Position numbers and translations under genes: made by a program
Shown here: positions 60,915 to 64,000 of the stretch, piece after piece
How the letters are laid out: the number at the start of each line of letters is the position of its first letter
How positions within the stretch are numbered: the first letter of the stretch is position 1
The notes under the pieces: generated by a model
What the model saw: the letters and a program-made list of their open reading frames with translations, nothing else
What the model was told of the DNA's origin: nothing
The model's database searches: none
Source of the DNA: Bacillus tequilensis KCTC 13622
Lineage (GTDB): Bacteria; Bacillota; Bacilli; Bacillales; Bacillaceae
DNA length: 64,000 bases
Assembly: GCF_000507145.1 (NCBI RefSeq)
Contig: NZ_AYTO01000041.1
Span: 62,001 to 126,000 of the forward strand
Reading direction: 5' to 3'

Positions 60915-60918
60915 CCTT

Positions 60919-62148
60919 CTATGAAGGCATATGACCGGAAGGGCTGATGAGTGCCAGTGCATAGTCATCAGTAAACAATTGTCTGGCGAGGCCGTTGACA
61001 CGCTCTAAGTTCACGGCGTTTAATTCATTGATGATCTCATCTAATGTTTTATGTTTGCCGAGCAACAGTTCATTTTTTCCGTTTCGGCTCATTTTGCTGT
61101 TTGTGCTTTCTAAGCTCAGCATCAAGCTTCCCTTCATTTGCTCTTTGCTGTTTTCCAGCTCTTTAGAGGTAATTCCATCACGTTTTAATGTGGCGAGGGT
61201 TTCTTGAATTGTTTCTGACAGCTGCTGAAGCTGATTTGCACCCGTGCCGCCATAAATGGTAAGCATTCCGCTGTCCTCATAAGAGCTGTGATAGCTGTAA
61301 ACAGAATAAGCGAGCCCTTTATCTTCGCGGACATCTTGGAACAATCGGCTGCTCATGCTGCCTCCGAGCACATTATTCAGAACGATTAAATCATAAATGC
61401 GTTCATGGCCAACCTCAAGGCCTTTAAATCCGAGGCACAAATGAGCCTGCTCCGTTTCTTTTTTTCTCGTCAGCTGTTCCGTGTAGAACTCGGGTTTCTC
61501 AAGGCCGGTTGCTTTGCCCTTCGCTTCGTATGAGCCGAACCATTTCTCTACATCCTGGATAAAACTGTCGGATATATTGCCGGCTACTGAAATCACCACT
61601 CGGTCCGGTGTATAGTAATCATGCATGTATTGTCTCAGGGAATCGCCATTGAAGGTGGCAAGCGTTTCTTCCGTTCCAAGAATTGGGTAGCCTAAAGAAT
61701 GATTGCCATAAGTCGCTTTGCTCAGTAAATCATGCACAATATCGTCCGGCGCATCTTCGTACATTTTAATTTCTTCATACACTACATTTTTTTCTTTTTT
61801 CAGCTCGTTTTCATCAAATGTTGAATGAAAGAACATATCTGCTAATACGTCAAGCGCGTAATTCGCATGCTCATCAAGCACCTTTGCATAGTAGCAGGTA
61901 TATTCCTTTGAGGTAAACGCATTGACCTGACCGCCAATACGATCAAAAGATTCTGCTATCTCGCGTGCAGATCTTGTGCTCGTCCCTTTAAAGAACATGT
62001 GCTCTAAAAAGTGAGAAATTCCGTTTATCTCCGGCGTTTCATGCCGCGAACCTGTGCCGATCCACACGCCGATCGCGACAGAACGAACTGTCGGGTTATT
62101 TTCCAGCACAATTCTTACACCATTTTGACACGTATATCGTTTAATCAA
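60919..62148 (-). CDS. mlpA: M16 zinc protease MlpA (YmxG), processing-peptidase-like
   Basis: A 409-residue M16 peptidase resembling mitochondrial processing peptidase. Zinc motif HFLEH in GISHFLEHMFFKG near residue 46, with Glu in NVVYEEIKMYED; GGSMSSRLFQDVREDKGLAYS in the second half. Starts with TTG at 62148 after AGGAGGAACAAAT. It links to extracellular protease control in B. subtilis. Third M16 gene in this window, after ymfF and ymfH. Confidence 0.94.
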   Translation of the reverse strand: MIKRYTCQNGVRIVLENNPTVRSVAIGVWIGTGSRHETPEINGISHFLEHMFFKGTSTRSAREIAESFDRIGGQVNAFTSKEYTCYYAKVLDEHANYALDVLADMFFHSTFDENELKKEKNVVYEEIKMYEDAPDDIVHDLLSKATYGNHSLGYPILGTEETLATFNGDSLRQYMHDYYTPDRVVISVAGNISDSFIQDVEKWFGSYEAKGKATGLEKPEFYTEQLTRKKETEQAHLCLGFKGLEVGHERIYDLIVLNNVLGGSMSSRLFQDVREDKGLAYSVYSYHSSYEDSGMLTIYGGTGANQLQQLSETIQETLATLKRDGITSKELENSKEQMKGSLMLSLESTNSKMSRNGKNELLLGKHKTLDEIINELNAVNLERVNGLARQLFTDDYALALISPSGHMPS

Positions 62149-62187
62149 ATTTGTTCCTCCTATTCAAAGACAAGCTGCCTGCAACTG

Positions 62188-63147
62188 TTACTTCAACAGT
62201 CTTGTTTCGTCCATTAGTTCAGTGACTGTTCCAAGCGCGTATCCTTTATCTTTTATCTTTATAATCAGCGCTTCAAGACTTTCCGCCGTGGGATTAGTCG
62301 GGTGCATTAATATCATGGCACCATTATGTATCTTGCTTAACACTCTCGTTTGAAGGGCAGACGGAGCCGGTTTTTGCCAATCGATCGTATCAACTGTCCA
62401 CATGACTGTTCCCATCTGTTTCTCAGCTGCAATGTCGACTACCGCTTTTCTGAAACTTCCGCTCGGCGGAGCGAACCACTTTGGCTTAACACCCATCGTT
62501 CGTTCTATTTGTTCATTTGTCTTGTCGAGCTGCTCGGAAATTCTTCCTGTAGTCAGTTTGCTCATATCCGGATGATTGTATGAATGATTTCCGATTTCAT
62601 GTCCGTCTTGCGCAATCTTCTTAGCGAGCTGTTCATTGTTTCTCACCCAATTGCCTTCTAAAAAGAACGTCGCCTTGACCTGGTGCTTTTGCAGAATAGG
62701 GAGCATTGTTTCCAAATACTCATTTCCCCACGCCACATTAATTAAAAAAGCCACCATCGGTTTGTCTGGATTTCCTTTATAAATGGGCTCAGGCTGAAGA
62801 GACTCAAGATGAACGTTTGGTTTTACTTGGCTGTACACCAAATCGCTCTCTCGAAACTCGCCGTGCTTTTTCATTTTTTTATATGATTGTTCAATATTGA
62901 CCTTCAATCCATTGTAGCCGGGAATGCTTTTCCACACTTTATCAATTCTTGCATCCTGAGGCTTAACCTCGTATTCCGGCGCTTTTTGAAGCAATTCTTC
63001 ATATAACGGGTCTTTGGACGCCGTGACAGTCACCGTATCTTTTTTCATTGCACCTATATAATCAAGTGTGTGCGGATTTTTCATCATCTCAAATGAGACA
63101 AAAAAAAGAAATAGAAAAACGGCAAACGGTACAAATTTTTTGTACAT
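62188..63147 (-). CDS. ylxY: polysaccharide deacetylase-like protein YlxY
   Basis: A 319-residue NodB-homology protein with an N-terminal signal/anchor segment (FVPFAVFLFLFFVSF). Later motifs are kept: KATFFLEGNW, GHEIGNHSYNHPDM (metal His pair) and FAPPSGSFR. The first motif, normally TFDDGP, reads FLINVAWGNEY and has lost its aspartates, so classic deacetylase activity is doubtful. ATG after GGAGGGGGGGACAGAAC. Conserved neighbour of pnpA and mlpA. Confidence 0.92.
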   Translation of the reverse strand: MYKKFVPFAVFLFLFFVSFEMMKNPHTLDYIGAMKKDTVTVTASKDPLYEELLQKAPEYEVKPQDARIDKVWKSIPGYNGLKVNIEQSYKKMKKHGEFRESDLVYSQVKPNVHLESLQPEPIYKGNPDKPMVAFLINVAWGNEYLETMLPILQKHQVKATFFLEGNWVRNNEQLAKKIAQDGHEIGNHSYNHPDMSKLTTGRISEQLDKTNEQIERTMGVKPKWFAPPSGSFRKAVVDIAAEKQMGTVMWTVDTIDWQKPAPSALQTRVLSKIHNGAMILMHPTNPTAESLEALIIKIKDKGYALGTVTELMDETRLLK

Positions 63148-63220
63148 GTTCTGTCCCCCCCTCCCCTCCAGATTATGAAGGAGAAGGACAAGGTAGAACC
63201 CGCCTGCGTTTTAAAAGCTT

Positions 63221-63252
63221 CAAAATAAAGAAGCCGGGTCTCCCAGGCTCCT
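63221..63252 (-). terminator. pnpA terminator
   Basis: GAGCCTGGG-AGA-CCCGGCTTC then TTTATTTTG on the minus strand. Confidence 0.85.
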
Positions 63253-63264
63253 TTATGTTTTCAT

Positions 63265-64000
63265 TTAAGATTGTTGTTCTTCTTTTTCTTTCTCTTCACG
63301 GAGCACCGCTTTACGAGACAAATTGACTCGTCCTTGTTTATCAATTTCAGTGACCTTGACAAGAATCTCGTCTCCGATTTTCACAACATCTTCAACTTTT
63401 CCTACGCGTTCAAGCGCAAGCTCTGAAATGTGCACCAAACCGTCTTTTCCGCTGAAAATTTCAACGAAAGCCCCGAATTTTTCGATTCGTTTCACTTTAC
63501 CTAAGTAAAGCTGGCCGACTTCAACCTCTCTGACAAGGTCTTCGATGATTTTTTTCGCTTTTTGGTTGCTGCTTTCATCTGTTGAAGAAATAAAGATTGT
63601 GCCGTCCTGTTCAATATCAATTTTAACACCGGTTTCTTCGATGATTTTATTGATTTGTTTTCCGCTTGGCCCGATGACATCGCGAATTTTATCAGGATTA
63701 ATGGCCATTGTTAAAATCTTAGGCGCATAACGAGAAAGCTCTTTTCTTGATTCGTTTAATGTCGCAAGCATGCTGTTGAGGATTTCCATTCTTCCCTTTT
63801 TCGCCTGCTGAAGCGCTTCTTCAAGAATCTCTCTGGAAAGGCCTTCGATTTTAATGTCCATTTGCAGCGCTGTTACGCCTTTTTCCGTGCCGGCTACTTT
63901 AAAGTCCATGTCTCCAAGCGCGTCTTCCATGCCTTGAATATCAGTCAAAACAGTGTAATGTTCACCTGATTTGACGAGACCCATCGCAATACCAGCAACC
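63265..64000 (-). CDS. pnpA: polynucleotide phosphorylase, C-terminal part (runs off window)
   Basis: Only the last 245 codons are inside. They hold the end of the second RNase PH core ([34 protein letters not shown]), the KH domain ([20 protein letters not shown]) and the S1 domain ([31 protein letters not shown]). PNPase is the main 3'-to-5' phosphorolytic exonuclease in Bacillus. The stop is followed by a terminator. Confidence 0.97.
   Translation of the reverse strand, partial: VAGIAMGLVKSGEHYTVLTDIQGMEDALGDMDFKVAGTEKGVTALQMDIKIEGLSREILEEALQQAKKGRMEILNSMLATLNESRKELSRYAPKILTMAINPDKIRDVIGPSGKQINKIIEETGVKIDIEQDGTIFISSTDESSNQKAKKIIEDLVREVEVGQLYLGKVKRIEKFGAFVEIFSGKDGLVHISELALERVGKVEDVVKIGDEILVKVTEIDKQGRVNLSRKAVLREEKEKEEQQS

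Overview
The window is a chromosomal segment of a Bacillus subtilis-group bacterium. Gene order follows the well-known B. subtilis pnpA-to-glnA region, read here in reverse, so most genes lie on the minus strand. The proteins are close to those of strain 168 as I remember them but not identical (CwlC, MutL, SpoIIIE and PbpX show scattered substitutions), so this is probably another strain or sister species. No alignment was run.

Layout in window coordinates. 1-4.5 kb: glnRA (partial), ynbB, hflX, spoVK. 5.1-10.1 kb: cwlC and the class Ib ribonucleotide reductase operon nrdIEF-ymaB behind two NrdR boxes. 10.3-15.3 kb: ymzA, ymzC, hfq, miaA, ymaF, spore coat gene ymaG, the ebrAB efflux pair, ymaD, ymaC. 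16-24.6 kb is the variable part: aprX, a wrecked metallo-beta-lactamase-fold gene, ymzB, pksA, ymcC, ymzD, a wrecked CPBP protease gene, a 28-codon ORF, and a decayed 2.7-kb island carrying an LCI-like secreted peptide gene. 24.6-64 kb is conserved core: mutLS, cotE, ymcA, miaB, kbl-tdh, spoVS, ymdB, rny, pbpX, recA, cinA, pgsA, rodZ, ymfKJIHFDC, spoIIIE, ylzJ, tepA, rnjB, dapA-dapG-asd-spoVFB-spoVFA, ymxH, mlpA, ylxY, pnpA (partial).

Two structural points stand out. First, the large bacillaene (pks) cluster that lies between pksA and ymzB in strain 168 is missing. Its TetR-type regulator gene pksA remains with ymcC and an apparently intact operator region, and only about 150 bp separates pksA from ymzB. 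Second, the 3' end of mutL and its terminator are present twice, as direct repeats at about 21.76-21.86 and 24.51-24.63 kb. Between them, next to the intact mutL, lies a frameshifted tyrosine-recombinase C-terminus. This looks like the scar of a small element integrated at the mutL 3' end, now largely decayed but still carrying an intact LCI-like antimicrobial peptide gene.

The core genes form recognisable modules: sporulation (spoVK, cwlC, cotE, ymaG, spoVS, spoIIIE, tepA, spoVFA/B), lysine and dipicolinate synthesis (dapA, dapG, asd, spoVFAB), RNA decay (rny, rnjB, pnpA, hfq), DNA repair (mutSL, recA), tRNA modification (miaA, miaB), nitrogen control (glnRA) and envelope functions (pgsA, rodZ, pbpX). 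Many operon ends carry clear rho-independent hairpins, several of which overlap the stop codon of the preceding gene.
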